Source of the DNA: Acidobacteriota bacterium
Lineage (GTDB): Bacteria > Acidobacteriota > Vicinamibacteria > Vicinamibacterales > JAFNAJ01
Assembly: GCA_023384575.1 (NCBI GenBank)
Contig: JAHDVP010000011.1
Span: forward strand, 50,142 to 114,141
Reading direction: 5' to 3'
Length of the DNA: 64,000 nt
A program made the translations under genes and the position numbers. The notes beneath the pieces are model-generated. The model was given only the letters and a program-made list of their open reading frames with translations, did not search any database and had not been told where the DNA came from. Below are positions 8,676-18,447 of the stretch, in pieces; position 1 is the first letter of the stretch; every line of letters starts with the position of its first letter.

Positions 8676-10307
8676 ATGCGTCGCGCGCTTCCAGCCGGCA
8701 TCGTGCTCGCAGTGCTCGCTGTCGTCCTGGTGTTTCTCGCGACGCCGCGTGGCACCCCATCGTCGTCGTACGACGCGCTCGTCGATCTCTTCGGTGAGTG
8801 GCGGGAGTTCGCGCGGCCGCCGATGGACGCCGGTGTTCCCGACTACGGGGCCGCGGCCATGGCCGCCCAGAGCAGGGCCCTGCCTGAGTGGCAGGCGCGC
8901 CTCGCGGCGATCGACACGAGCCGCTGGCCGGTCACCCAGCGTCACGACCACGCCGTCGTCGAGGCCGAAATGGCCGGCCTGGACTTCGACCATCGCGTGC
9001 GGAAGCCGTGGGCCCGCGATCCGGGCTTCTACCGCGTCGTGTACGTCTCGCAAAGCGACACGCCGGCTGCCGAGGGCGTCGCGGGCGAGGGCGTCCTCGA
9101 GGTCTGGCGGCACGACTTTCCCGTCGACGGCGCCGCCCTCGAGGACGTGCGGACCCGGCTGCGCGCGGCGCGCGGCCGGCTCGAACGGGCGCGCGCCAAC
9201 CTCACGGGCGACGGCCGCGACCTCTGGCGCGCGGGTGTTGCCGTGTTCCGCGACCAGGTCGACGCGCTCGACACGCTCACGGTTCGTCTCGCATCGGCGC
9301 AGCCCGAACTCGTGCCCGACGCGAAGGACGCGACCGAGGCCGCCCGCGACTTCCTCGCGTGGCTCGAGGCCGAGCTGCCGAAGAAGCAGGGGCCCTCGGG
9401 CATCGGCGTCGAGGCCTACGACTGGCACGCTCGCCACGTGCGACTGAGCCCCTATGCGTGGAGCGACCAGGTGGCGATCCTCCAGCGTGAGCTGGGCCGC
9501 GCCTGGTCGTCGCTGCGCTTCGAGGAGGTTCGCAACCGCGACCTGCCGCCGTTGACGGCGACAACCGTCGCCGAGGAGCACGACCGCCGGTCGCAGGAGG
9601 CCGTGACCGACTTCCTCGAGTTCGCCCGCACGCGCGAGATCTTCACGGTGGAGCCGTTCATGGACGCGGCCCTGCGCGTCCAGGTCGGTCGCTACCTTCC
9701 GCCGTCGCCGCCTCGCGAGTTCTTCAGGGAAGCCGATCACCACGACGCCATGGCGATGCGCGTGCACGACATGCACTGGATCGAGCTCGCGCGGATGGAA
9801 CTCGAGCCGCACGCGAGCCCCATTCGTCGTGTGCCGCTGCTCTTCAATATCTGGGTCGACCGAGCGGAGGGCATCGCGACGGGCCTCGAGGAGCAGATGC
9901 TCGTCGCCGGGTTGTACGACCCGCGGCCGCGTTCGCGCGAGTCGGTCTGGATCCTGCTCGCGCAGCGGGCCGCGCGGGGGCTCGGCGACCTCATGATGCA
10001 CGCCAATCGCTGGACGCTCGACGAGGCCGCCGAGTTCACCGTGAGAAGCACCCCACGAGGCTGGCTGCGGATCGACGGCCGGACAGTGTGGCGCGAACAG
10101 CACCTGTACCTCCAGCAGCCGGGCTACGGCACGAGCTACATCATCGGCAAGGTCGAGCTCGACGAGCTGATCGCCGAGCGCATGCGCGACGACGGCGCCG
10201 GATTCTCGCTGCGCGCCACGCTCGACGCCGTGCAGCGCGCCGGCATGGTTCCCCTATCGCTGATTCGCGCGGAGCTCGCGGCCGCGCGGTCGAGTTCGTC
10301 GCCATAG
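8676..10307 (+). CDS. DUF885-family protein lacking the zinc-peptidase motif
   Basis: A 543-residue protein with an N-terminal signal anchor (hydrophobic residues about 5-22). The DUF885 fold is indicated by the SPIRRVPLLF...EEQMLVAGLYD block, the WTLDEAAEF block and the LQQPGYGTSYIIGKVEL block (family LxxPGQaxSYkiGxl). DUF885 enzymes are metallo-hydrolases with an HExxPGHH-like motif. At that position this protein has VHDMHWIEL, so the canonical HE..PGH metal site is missing. It may be inactive or use different ligands. GGAGGAG precedes ATG 8676. It stands alone between divergently unrelated genes. Confidence 0.78.
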   Translation: MRRALPAGIVLAVLAVVLVFLATPRGTPSSSYDALVDLFGEWREFARPPMDAGVPDYGAAAMAAQSRALPEWQARLAAIDTSRWPVTQRHDHAVVEAEMAGLDFDHRVRKPWARDPGFYRVVYVSQSDTPAAEGVAGEGVLEVWRHDFPVDGAALEDVRTRLRAARGRLERARANLTGDGRDLWRAGVAVFRDQVDALDTLTVRLASAQPELVPDAKDATEAARDFLAWLEAELPKKQGPSGIGVEAYDWHARHVRLSPYAWSDQVAILQRELGRAWSSLRFEEVRNRDLPPLTATTVAEEHDRRSQEAVTDFLEFARTREIFTVEPFMDAALRVQVGRYLPPSPPREFFREADHHDAMAMRVHDMHWIELARMELEPHASPIRRVPLLFNIWVDRAEGIATGLEEQMLVAGLYDPRPRSRESVWILLAQRAARGLGDLMMHANRWTLDEAAEFTVRSTPRGWLRIDGRTVWREQHLYLQQPGYGTSYIIGKVELDELIAERMRDDGAGFSLRATLDAVQRAGMVPLSLIRAELAAARSSSSP

Positions 10308-10408
10308 CACCCGGTCGACGCCGGTGCACCAACGCGCATCGCGGCCAGCCTCCGTCGTTCACGTCGAGTCGATTCTCGATTCGGGGCGAGTGTCCGTGTC
10401 GGCCGGCC

Positions 10409-10462
10409 GCCAGCCTGTGGCCAGCAGCCACCAGCCTGCCGTCCGAGTCCCGGCAGCCAGTC
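10409..10462. repeat. Low-complexity CCAGCCTG/CAGCCAC tract
   Basis: Degenerate copies of a CAGCC(T/A) unit lie immediately upstream of the AAC(3)-type gene. The 13-mer AGCCACCAGCCTG recurs at about 53412-53424, upstream of another gene, and related CAGCCTG units recur at 25648-25716. Confidence 0.5.
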
Positions 10463-10466
10463 GGGG

Positions 10467-10472
10467 TAGCAT
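10467..10472 (+). promoter_or_regulatory. -10 box TAGCAT giving a leaderless start
   Basis: TAGCAT ends 6 nt before ATG 10479 and no ribosome binding site separates them, the same arrangement as at the vapB-like gene. The -35 region is not clear. Confidence 0.45.
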
Positions 10473-10478
10473 GCGCTC

Positions 10479-11312
10479 ATGCACTCCAGGCACGCGCTCG
10501 CCCGCGACTTCGAACGGCTCGGCCTCGGGCCCGGCGACGTCGTCATGCTGCACGCGTCGGTCAGGGCCGTCGGCCCGGTGATCGGCGGACCCGACCAGAT
10601 CCACCTGGCGCTCGAGGACGCCGTGTCCGGCACGGGAACCCTGATGATGTACGTCGGCTGCCCCCGCTACTACGACGAGGTGGGGCGAGGCAACCTGACA
10701 CCTGCCGAAGAGGCCGAGGTGCTCGCCCACCTCCCGGCCTTCGATCCGCTCACGGCCCGCGCCGCGCAGGATCACGGCGTGCTCGCCGAGTTCTTCCGCA
10801 CGTGGCCCGGTACGGCCGTCAATGATCACGTCGCCCGTTTCGCCGTCCGCGGTGCGCGAGCGGAGTACCTGCTCGACGGGCAGCCGTGGGACTTCGCGTT
10901 CGGCCGCGGCTCGATCCTCGATCGCTTCGTCGAGCTCGACGGCCGTCTCGTGCTGCTCGGATCGGACCACGACAACGTGACCTTCCTGCACTACGTCGAG
11001 CACGTGGCCGACTTGCCCGGCCGACGCGTCACGCGCATGCTGGTCCCGACGAGCGGACTCGACGGGACGACGTGGCGGGAGATGCAGGAGGTCGACACGA
11101 ACGTCGCGCACGACCACTGGCCCGACGCCTTCTTCGCGTCGATCGTTGGCGCGTTCCTGCGACACACGGGGAACACCGGAGGGCTCGTCGGCGGCGCGCG
11201 CAGCTACGTGCTCGCCGCACGACGCCTGCTCGCCTTCGCGCGACCGGTCATGGAAGAGGTGGCACTCGACCGCCGCGCGCGCGCGCTGACAACCCTGCGC
11301 GCTCTCCTGTAG
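10479..11312 (+). CDS. AAC(3)-family (aminoglycoside N3-type) acetyltransferase
   Basis: A 277-residue protein of the antibiotic acetyltransferase (AAC(3)/YokD) fold, which moves acetyl from acetyl-CoA to an amino group. Family marks are GPGDVVMLHASVRAVGPV near residue 18, a central R...AVRGARAEYLL region, and LLGSDHDNVTFLHYVEH at about residues 160-176 with the expected His/Asp residues. Length is normal. Chromosomal homologues are common and many do not confer aminoglycoside resistance, so the substrate is open. Its stop codon overlaps the predicted promoter of the AraC gene downstream. Confidence 0.88.
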   Translation: MHSRHALARDFERLGLGPGDVVMLHASVRAVGPVIGGPDQIHLALEDAVSGTGTLMMYVGCPRYYDEVGRGNLTPAEEAEVLAHLPAFDPLTARAAQDHGVLAEFFRTWPGTAVNDHVARFAVRGARAEYLLDGQPWDFAFGRGSILDRFVELDGRLVLLGSDHDNVTFLHYVEHVADLPGRRVTRMLVPTSGLDGTTWREMQEVDTNVAHDHWPDAFFASIVGAFLRHTGNTGGLVGGARSYVLAARRLLAFARPVMEEVALDRRARALTTLRALL

Positions 11313-11315
11313 AAT
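11286..11315 (+). promoter_or_regulatory. Sigma70-like promoter for the AraC gene
   Basis: CTGACA (11286-11291), an 18-bp spacer and TAGAAT (11310-11315) form a good promoter overlapping the stop codon of the AAC(3)-type gene. It would give a leader of roughly 150 nt before ATG 11470. Confidence 0.5.
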
Positions 11316-11469
11316 CTGGGCGCTCTCCGAACGTCAGCGATCGCCAGGGGCGAGCGTCCGCCGCGCTCGCCTCGTCCGGCCGCATGCTTCGCGCCATCGC
11401 CGACCGTCCGGATCAGCCGTCTCCCGTATGGGGGGCGCCAGGGTGCCGGCTCGACGTCGCGGAGGGACC

Positions 11470-12429
11470 ATGGATGCGCTGTCGGACGTGCTTCGGGCCG
11501 TACGCCTCACCGGCGCGATCTTCTTCGACGTGCGCGCGTCCGAACCGTGGGTGGCCGAGACGCCCCCCGGCGCCTCGATTGTCGGCACGATCTTCCCCGG
11601 TGCCGACCACCTCGTGTCGTACCACGTCATCACGCGGGGCTCGTGCTGGGCCGGCGTGGCGGACGAGGCGCCGATTCGCCTCTCGGCGGGCGACGTCGTG
11701 GTCTTTCCCCACGGCGACCAGCACGCCATGTCGAGCGCACCCGGCATGCACGCGGCGCCCGACCTCGCGCTCTATCGGCGGCCGGTGGATGGCCAACTGC
11801 CCTTCAAGCTCTCCGTCGGCAGCGCGATCGACGAGTCGGCGCAGTTCGTCTGTGGCTTCCTGGGCTGCGACGCCCGTCCGTTCAACCCGCTGCTGGCGGC
11901 GCTCCCGCGTGTCGTCCACCTGAGCGGCGCCACGAGCGGTGCCATCGGCGCGTTCGTGCAGGTCGCGCTGGCCGAGGCGAGGGAACCGCGACCTGGCGGC
12001 CAGTGCGTGCTGAGCCACCTGAGCGAGTTGATGTTCGTCGACGTCGTTCGACGCTACCTCGAGACGCTGCCGGCCGACCGGACCGGGTGGCTCGCAGGGC
12101 TGCGCGATCCCGCGGTGGGGCGGGCGCTCACCGCGCTGCATCGCAGCCCTGAACGCGACTGGACGCTGGAGGGGCTGGCCCGCGAGGCGGGGCTGTCGAG
12201 AACGGCGCTCGCCGAGCGCTTCACCCAGTTCGTCGGCCAGCCGCCGATGCAGTACCTCACGAACTGGCGCATGCAAATCGCCGCGACTCACCTGCGGAGC
12301 GGCACCGACAGCATGGCGACGATTGCCGAGCGCGTCGGCTACGAGTCGGAAGCCGCGTTCAGCCGTGCCTTCAAGCGCGCGCTCGGCGAGCCGCCGAGCG
12401 CGTGGCGGAAGCGAAGCGCGGCGGGCTGA
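11470..12429 (+). CDS. AraC-family regulator with N-terminal cupin
   Basis: A 319-residue transcription factor. The N-terminal half is a cupin_6-type ligand-binding domain (DHLVSYHVITRGSCW, LSAGDVVVFPHGDQHAM). The C-terminal ~100 residues hold two helix-turn-helix motifs (LEGLAREAGLSRTALAERFTQFVG and MATIAERVGYESEAAFSRAFKR), ending in the usual G.PP..WR. CGGAGGG precedes ATG 11470. It is convergent with the haloperoxidase gene. Relatives often control oxidoreductase or detoxification genes; the target here is not evident. Confidence 0.92.
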   Translation: MDALSDVLRAVRLTGAIFFDVRASEPWVAETPPGASIVGTIFPGADHLVSYHVITRGSCWAGVADEAPIRLSAGDVVVFPHGDQHAMSSAPGMHAAPDLALYRRPVDGQLPFKLSVGSAIDESAQFVCGFLGCDARPFNPLLAALPRVVHLSGATSGAIGAFVQVALAEAREPRPGGQCVLSHLSELMFVDVVRRYLETLPADRTGWLAGLRDPAVGRALTALHRSPERDWTLEGLAREAGLSRTALAERFTQFVGQPPMQYLTNWRMQIAATHLRSGTDSMATIAERVGYESEAAFSRAFKRALGEPPSAWRKRSAAG

Positions 12430-12476
12430 CGGCACGCCGCCAGCCCGCCGGTTCCCCCTCCACGGTCTCCGGCCGA

Positions 12477-12499
12477 CTCGTGGTCCGAGGGGCCACGAG
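12477..12499. terminator. Hairpin between convergent genes
   Basis: CTCGTGG and CCACGAG form a 7-bp stem with a 9-nt loop between the ends of the AraC and haloperoxidase genes. CCGGCCGA/TCGGCCGG could pair outside it. There is no U-tract, so termination is only suggested. Confidence 0.4.
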
Positions 12500-12517
12500 G
12501 ACGGTTGCGGCCGCGCT

Positions 12518-13810
12518 TCACGAGGTCGGCCGGAAGTAGTGCTTCACGACGTGCCGCGCGACACGGCGTCCGATCCGCGCGCCGTCCCGCATGGCATGAC
12601 GCCAGTGGAGCCCCGCCCATACCCGCGCATCGTCGATTTCACGCCCGAGCGCGCTCAGCCGCTGGTACGTGCGCTCGGTCCGGACGAGCTGCGGCACGGC
12701 CGTTTTCGATGTCGCGATCGTCCACGTGACCTCGTCGGTGCCGAAGAACGCCTCGACGGCGTCGAGCAGGGCCGTCGACCAGAACGCGTGACCAGACGGG
12801 TACTCCGGATGGTTCACCGCGAGCAGCGGTTTCCACGTCGGATCGCCCACGGTGGCCCGGTTGCCGTCAGCATCTGCCCGCGGGATGGCCGTCCTCGGCC
12901 GAGACGACCGGTAGAAGTACTTCGCCTCGAAGCCCGCGATCGTCGCATCCGCCGCAGTCGTGTGCACCATCGCGAAGAAGCGCGCGGTGTCCCTGAGGCT
13001 CAGGCCACGGCTGACGGCGAGGCCGACGAGGTTCCGATTCCAGTGGACGTACGGATGCTCGGACCAGAAGTAGGCGATGTCGGTCTGCTCGGCCGAACGG
13101 AACACGCTGTCGGCGCGGCCGTAGTCGCGCGTCTCGACGAAGTCGTTCGCGTAGCCCTTCGACGAGAGCGGCTCGGGCCCGCCCGGACGAAGGCGCCTCG
13201 CCTCGACGAACGTGAACGGCTTGACGTGTCCGAGCTTCGCGTCGGCCGGCTGCGGGTCGGTCGGCTGCGTCGGGCACCCCGTGTCGGGCTCGAACTCCTC
13301 GACCGGAGGCGGGCTCGCGGTGCACCAGTACGGCACGACCCGATCCATGCCGTCGTCGGCCCGCAGCGCGAGCAGCGACTGAGCCGAGGCCTCGCCCACG
13401 CTCACGCCGTCGGCTTTCGACGGCCCGTCGGGCAGGCCCGCCATGTAGATCGCGTACTGTTCGTCGAGATACGTGACCCGCGAGGGCGCGACGCGCGCGC
13501 GGGCGGTACGGTGAGCTGCCGTCGCCACCGCCGCGCGAACGTCGGCGTCGGGAAACGGCGTGATGACGGTGGCGTAGGGCTCGAAGCCCCCCTCGATGGC
13601 GACGACCGCGTCGTACATCGCGAGCACGACCATCGTGTGGAGCACCTGCGCGCTGCCGGCCGGTCGGGGGGCGGCTGCGCTGTGGATCGCCGGCTGGACG
13701 ATCAGCGCCCAGTCGGTGACGGCATTGCCCGTGCCAGCCGAGACGTGACACGGCGGGACGAGCGCGCCGAGCGCGCCCGCGGCAATCAGAAAGCGGAAGT
13801 GTGTGGTCAT
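12518..13810 (-). CDS. Vanadium-dependent haloperoxidase (PAP2 fold)
   Basis: A 430-residue exported enzyme; residues 1-25 form a signal peptide. All residues that hold vanadate in fungal chloroperoxidase have counterparts with the right spacing: K297 and R304 (KYFYRSSRP), S339-G340-H341 (YPSGHAF), R396 and H402 (DDARVWAGLHWRH). It should oxidise halide with H2O2 or act as an acid phosphatase of the same fold. GGAGGG lies upstream of ATG 13810. It is not in an operon. A periplasmic halogenation or peroxide-defence role is inference. Confidence 0.92.
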   Translation of the reverse strand: MTTHFRFLIAAGALGALVPPCHVSAGTGNAVTDWALIVQPAIHSAAAPRPAGSAQVLHTMVVLAMYDAVVAIEGGFEPYATVITPFPDADVRAAVATAAHRTARARVAPSRVTYLDEQYAIYMAGLPDGPSKADGVSVGEASAQSLLALRADDGMDRVVPYWCTASPPPVEEFEPDTGCPTQPTDPQPADAKLGHVKPFTFVEARRLRPGGPEPLSSKGYANDFVETRDYGRADSVFRSAEQTDIAYFWSEHPYVHWNRNLVGLAVSRGLSLRDTARFFAMVHTTAADATIAGFEAKYFYRSSRPRTAIPRADADGNRATVGDPTWKPLLAVNHPEYPSGHAFWSTALLDAVEAFFGTDEVTWTIATSKTAVPQLVRTERTYQRLSALGREIDDARVWAGLHWRHAMRDGARIGRRVARHVVKHYFRPTS

Positions 13811-14049
13811 CGTCGTCCCTCCTCGTGTGCGTCGTGCACGGTCTCAGGCTAGGACCGTGGGAGAGGCGAAGGAATGACCGCGCGTTCGCGTCACTTGTCC
13901 GCGCGTCCGCCGCACGGGCGAGTCTTGCTCGCGCGTTCGCCGCGCGTGTCCGATCGTCCGACGGACGAGCTGTTTGACGCCGACTTCGGCAGTCGTCGCC
14001 CCGGGCGGCCGAGGCGTGCAGCGCGCGGCCGTGACGGCGGCGTCGACGG

Positions 14050-15543
14050 TCAGCGCACCGCCGGCAGCGATCTCATCAGCAGCTCGAATGCGCCGTTGAG
14101 TGCCTTGGCGCCGGCTTCCGCCCCGCGGTACTTCCCGAGCCGCACGACGACGAGGCCGTGCGACGGCACGATCGTCGCGCTCTGCCCGCCGGCGCCGCGC
14201 ATGGCAAACGCATCGCGGGGAAGGGGCAGGGCGCCGTCGCCGTTCACCCAGAAGAAGCCGCCGCCGTACACGGGGCGGCCGTCGGCTTCCCATGCAGGCG
14301 CAATCGTCTTCACGTGGTCCACGTAACCCTGGGGCAGCAACCGCTCGCCGTTCCACACGCCGTCCCTCAGGTAGAGACTGGCGAGTCGCGCCCAGTCGCG
14401 GGCGGCCACCATCCCGTACCCCTGGCCGAGGAAGTTGCCGAAGGGATCGGTCTCGATCACGGCGTTGCGAATGCCAATCTTGTCGAAGAGCACGCGCTGC
14501 GGAAACGCGTGGTAGTCCTGCCCCAGCTTCTCCGCGCCGAGCTTCACGAGGTAGCTCGCCAGGACGGGGTCCGTGTTGCGGTAACGGCCCACCGTGTTCG
14601 GCCTCCACTGCAGCGGGCGCGTGGCCGCCCACTCGAACGAGTTCACCGTGCCCGTGTAGAGATAGAGGTGATCGGGATAGCCGAACGACGCGTCCCAGTC
14701 GGGGTCCTGTGGGGCCCGGATGCGGATGCCGCTCGACATCCGCATGATGTCGACGATGCGGATCGCCCGACGCGGGTCGTCGGGTGCCTGCCACTCGGGA
14801 ATCGGCGCCGGCTGGTCGAGCGTATACACCCCCATCTGGATGAGTCGCGCGACGAGCGTACCGGTGAGGCTCTTCGTCATCGACCAGCTCTCGAGCGGCG
14901 TGTGGAGGTCGATGCCCGGCGCGTAGCGTTCGCCGATGATACGCCCCTTGTAGGTGACGACGAGCGCGAGCGTCATGGCCTCGGGCGGGCCGAAGCCTGC
15001 CTCCATCGCGGCAGCCACGGCGGCCGGATTGAACTCCGCGACCGGTGGCTCGGGGGCGGGCACGTCGCCCATGGGCCAGTGGGTCTTGGCAGGGTCTGGC
15101 AGGTTCGGCGTGACGACCGACGGCGTGAAGAACACGTCGTCGCGGCCGATGGGCAGCGCCACGCACCCCTGGCTCCCGAATCGGCGTGCGACGCGCGTGA
15201 CGCCGTTCTCCAGGCGCAGCCGCACTTCCTGCTTCTCGCGGTCGATGACGCGGTCGACCACGGCGGCGCGATGCTCGAGCGGACCCGTGAAGAACCCGAC
15301 GTTCGCCGCCGCATCGTCGGGATCGAGGCCGGTGAGGAAGACGGCCGAGCAGAGGGTCTTCGCGTAGCCCGCGGTGTGATGCTCGACGGCGTGGCCGGGC
15401 GGAGGCTCCCACGCGCCGGGCAGCTCGAGCGACACCCCGCGCGCGATGAGAGCGGCGCGCCGATCCTCGGCGCCCTGCGTGGCCTGAGCGGACCCCGCCA
15501 CGACCTGGACCAGCACGAACAGCACGGCGAGCAGCAAGCGCAT
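14050..15543 (-). CDS. Serine hydrolase, beta-lactamase class C/EstB fold
   Basis: A 497-residue exported hydrolase with a clear signal peptide (residues 1-20, ending GSAQA). The catalytic SxxK is present in LESWSMTKSLTG, the YxN-like motif in YRNTDP and a late GAGGQ segment in place of the KTG box. About 130 residues between the signal peptide and the catalytic domain are a separate unassigned region. TGGAG lies about 8 nt upstream of ATG 15543. Relatives are 6-aminohexanoate hydrolase-like or esterases; the substrate cannot be predicted. Confidence 0.88.
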   Translation of the reverse strand: MRLLLAVLFVLVQVVAGSAQATQGAEDRRAALIARGVSLELPGAWEPPPGHAVEHHTAGYAKTLCSAVFLTGLDPDDAAANVGFFTGPLEHRAAVVDRVIDREKQEVRLRLENGVTRVARRFGSQGCVALPIGRDDVFFTPSVVTPNLPDPAKTHWPMGDVPAPEPPVAEFNPAAVAAAMEAGFGPPEAMTLALVVTYKGRIIGERYAPGIDLHTPLESWSMTKSLTGTLVARLIQMGVYTLDQPAPIPEWQAPDDPRRAIRIVDIMRMSSGIRIRAPQDPDWDASFGYPDHLYLYTGTVNSFEWAATRPLQWRPNTVGRYRNTDPVLASYLVKLGAEKLGQDYHAFPQRVLFDKIGIRNAVIETDPFGNFLGQGYGMVAARDWARLASLYLRDGVWNGERLLPQGYVDHVKTIAPAWEADGRPVYGGGFFWVNGDGALPLPRDAFAMRGAGGQSATIVPSHGLVVVRLGKYRGAEAGAKALNGAFELLMRSLPAVR

Positions 15544-15633
15544 GGTGTGTCTCCAGAAGTCGACGACGCTGTGTTCGGCACGAGGCTATCGCATGCCGCG
15601 CGCCGAGGCCACTCTGCCCGCGCGGCGGCGCGA

Positions 15634-18243
15634 CTACGCGAGTGGCCCGATGCGCTCGAGCCGCATCACCGGCTGCCCGTGCGCGCGAGACGCGTCGAGG
15701 TCGATGTCGAACGCCGCCACCCAGTCGTTCGCCATCTCCGGGTCGACGAGCATCTGCTCGACGCGCCACGTGCGGCCATCGTCAGAGGGCGTGATGTACG
15801 TGTGGCGCGCGTTGCGCGCCTCGGGATCGAAGCGCAACATGCCGCGCTCCGCCCGATACTCGTCCGCCACCGCCTGCAGCCGCTTCGTCGTCCAGCCGTC
15901 AGCCGCGCCATCGGCGCCGTCGGTCGGGCCCTCGTCCTGCGCGGAAGGCTCGACGTCGGCGAGCACGGCGAGCGCGCCGACCTCGTCGCGCGTCCACCAC
16001 GCGCGCAGGAAGAGGAAGATGCGCGCGCGAACGGCCGCCGTGAAGCGCCGCGTATCGGTTGTGATGTCGGCCACGGCGAGGTCGGTGCCTGGCGGGCGTC
16101 TCTCCCCCGCGCGCGAAGCGGGCAGGGCAGCACCCTCGAGGGGACGATAGGCCGGATCCCGCATCCGCGCCCATTCCTCTTCGAGGCTCGAATCCACCTG
16201 TCGCAGCATCGTCCGCAAGTAGTGCTCGAGGTCGAGCACCTCGTCGGTCTTGTGCGGGTCGGGCACGGTCTGGCTGAGCACCTTGTAGACGCTGTTGAGG
16301 TGCCGCAGCAGCAGCCCTTCCGATCGCTGGAGGTCGTAGTCGAGCACGTACTCGGTGAACGAGCGACACTGCTCGAACATCTCGCGCGCAATCGACTTCG
16401 GCCGGATGCTCTCTTCGCCGACCCACGGGTGGTTGGCGGCGAACTGGTTGAAGGTCTGGTAGACGAAGTCGGCGAGCGGCTTTGGATACTCGAGCTTCTC
16501 GAGCTCCTCCATGCGCTGCTCGTAGTCGAGGCCCTCGGCCTTCATCTTCGCCACTGCCTCGCCCTTCAGGCGGTCGAGCTGTCGGCGCAGGATGATCTCG
16601 GGGTTCTCGAGGATCGACTCGACGAGCGTGATGAGGTCGAGTACGTAGGCAGGCGAGTCGGGCTCGAGCAGCGGGATCGTCTCGACCAGATAGAGTGACA
16701 ACGCCTGGTCCATCGAGAAGTCGTCCTGCAGGTCGACGTTCACGCGGAGTCTCGTCTCGTGCTCGTCGGGCGGCACGAACTCGATGATCCCGCGCGCGAC
16801 CAGCGCGCGGAAGAGCAGCCAGCCGCGCCGCCGGTGCACGGCCTTCGCGGCCTCCGCCTCGTGGCTGTCGCGCACGAGCCTCCGCATCGCGCCGCAGCCG
16901 TCACCTCGGCGGCTCAGCACGTTGAGCAGCATCCCGTGCGACACCTCGAATCGCGAGACGAGCTGCTCGGGCCGTGCGCTCATCAGCCGCTTGAACGTGT
17001 TGACGTCCCAGTTCACGAAGTTGTGCTCGGGCGGCTTGCGCCGTGTGACCTTCTTGCCGTCGCGAGCCGCCTTCTCGCTGAGCCGCAGGTTCTCGATGAC
17101 GTGCTCGGGCGCCTGCACGACGACGTACCCGTGGTCGTCGAAGCCCTTGCGCCCCGCACGCCCGGCAATCTGGTGGAAGTCGCGCGCGGTGAGAATGGCG
17201 GTCTTCCGGCCGTCGAACTTGCAGAGCCGCGTGAAGAGCACCGTGCGGATGGGCACGTTGATGCCCGCGCCGAGCGTGTCGGTGCCGCAGATCACCTTGA
17301 GGAGGCCGCGCTGCGCGAGCTGCTCGACGAGCACGCGGTACTTCGGCAGCAGCCCGGCATGGTGCAGGCCGATGCCGTGACGCAGCCACCGCCGGATCTC
17401 GCCGCCGTACGGGCTGCTGAAGTGGACGTGCGCGATGCGCGCGGCGATCTCGGCCTTCTCCTCGCGCGTGCAGATCTTCAGGCTGGTGAAGTCCTGCGCG
17501 CTCGTGGCCGCGTCCGCCTGCGTGAAATGGACGACGTAGACTGGCGCCTTGCGCTCGTCGACGAGTTGCTCGACCGTGTGAGGAAGCGCGATCTCCGAGT
17601 AGGCGTACTCGAGCGGCACGGGCCGCTCGCCCGACGCGATGGTCGCGGTGGACCGGCCGTTGAGACGCGTGAGCGCCTCCTCGAAGAACGCCGTGTCGCC
17701 GAGTGTGGCCGACATCAGGAGGAAGCGCGTCCGCGGCAGCGTCAGCAGAGGCGTCTGCCAGGCCACGCCGCGGTCGCGATCGGCGTAGTAGTGGAACTCG
17801 TCCATCACCACGTGGTCGACGTCGGCGTCTGCACCGTGTCTCAGGGCGATGTTCGAGAGCACCTCCGCCGTACAGCAGAGGATCGGCGCGTCGCGGTTCA
17901 CCGACGCGTCACCCGTGCTCAACCCCACGTGATCAGGGCCGAACTCGCGGCACAGGTTCATCCATTTCTCGTTGACGAGCGCCTTGATCGGGCAGGTGTA
18001 GACCGCGCGTTCGCCGCGAGCGAGAGCGGCGAAGAGCATCGCCGAGGCCACGAGCGACTTGCCGGAGCCCGTGGGCGTGTTCAGGATGACGTTCCGATCG
18101 TCGAGCAGCGCAAGGACGGCCTCTTCCTGCGCCGGGTACAACGAAAGCCGTGAGGCGGCCACGTAGTCGAGAAAGCGGTCGAGCAACTCGTCGCTCGAGG
18201 CATTTCGCGTCTGGGGCAGCAGGTCGGCGAGCGAGGCGGTCAT
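15634..18243 (-). CDS. DEAD/DEAH-box helicase, Ski2-like with DUF3516 C-terminus
   Basis: An 869-residue superfamily 2 helicase. The Walker A TPTGSGKS is at residues 56-63, motif II DEFH at 148-151, the SAT motif at 178-180 and motif [10 protein letters not shown] at 358-365. The [20 protein letters not shown] block and the long C-terminal half (from about residue 400) match bacterial helicases with DUF3516. It unwinds nucleic acid in the cytoplasm, probably RNA; the biological role is not established. It begins with ATG 18243 preceded by GAGG, and the gene stands alone. Confidence 0.92.
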   Translation of the reverse strand: MTASLADLLPQTRNASSDELLDRFLDYVAASRLSLYPAQEEAVLALLDDRNVILNTPTGSGKSLVASAMLFAALARGERAVYTCPIKALVNEKWMNLCREFGPDHVGLSTGDASVNRDAPILCCTAEVLSNIALRHGADADVDHVVMDEFHYYADRDRGVAWQTPLLTLPRTRFLLMSATLGDTAFFEEALTRLNGRSTATIASGERPVPLEYAYSEIALPHTVEQLVDERKAPVYVVHFTQADAATSAQDFTSLKICTREEKAEIAARIAHVHFSSPYGGEIRRWLRHGIGLHHAGLLPKYRVLVEQLAQRGLLKVICGTDTLGAGINVPIRTVLFTRLCKFDGRKTAILTARDFHQIAGRAGRKGFDDHGYVVVQAPEHVIENLRLSEKAARDGKKVTRRKPPEHNFVNWDVNTFKRLMSARPEQLVSRFEVSHGMLLNVLSRRGDGCGAMRRLVRDSHEAEAAKAVHRRRGWLLFRALVARGIIEFVPPDEHETRLRVNVDLQDDFSMDQALSLYLVETIPLLEPDSPAYVLDLITLVESILENPEIILRRQLDRLKGEAVAKMKAEGLDYEQRMEELEKLEYPKPLADFVYQTFNQFAANHPWVGEESIRPKSIAREMFEQCRSFTEYVLDYDLQRSEGLLLRHLNSVYKVLSQTVPDPHKTDEVLDLEHYLRTMLRQVDSSLEEEWARMRDPAYRPLEGAALPASRAGERRPPGTDLAVADITTDTRRFTAAVRARIFLFLRAWWTRDEVGALAVLADVEPSAQDEGPTDGADGAADGWTTKRLQAVADEYRAERGMLRFDPEARNARHTYITPSDDGRTWRVEQMLVDPEMANDWVAAFDIDLDASRAHGQPVMRLERIGPLA

Positions 18244-18447
18244 GGGCCTCAGTTGTACCTCGGAACGGCGTCGCGTGCGCCCTTCGGCCCGGCAAATGGA
18301 ACGGCTCGCACCCCGCGGAGCCGACGACGCGAGTCATGATGAGCGCTTGGCGCGCGACACTGTCGAGGGGGCCGTCGAGCGACGTTGGGACCCTCCAGAC
18401 GCTGTGCGAAGCTCACGACGCGTGTCGTCGGGAGGCCCTCCGGGTGC

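Noticed and set aside
10479..11312. Mobile aminoglycoside-resistance gene
   Set aside because: There is no integron, transposase or att site, and base composition matches the neighbours. It looks like a chromosomal AAC(3) homologue of unknown substrate.
13811..14049. CGCG-rich stretch with repeated CGCGTTCGC-like units as a regulatory repeat
   Set aside because: The units are irregular and explained by GC-rich composition; no palindrome or promoter stands out.
14158..16698. Long plus-strand open frame (about 850 codons) across the serine hydrolase and helicase
   Set aside because: It crosses two real minus-strand genes and has no domain; typical high-GC antisense frame.
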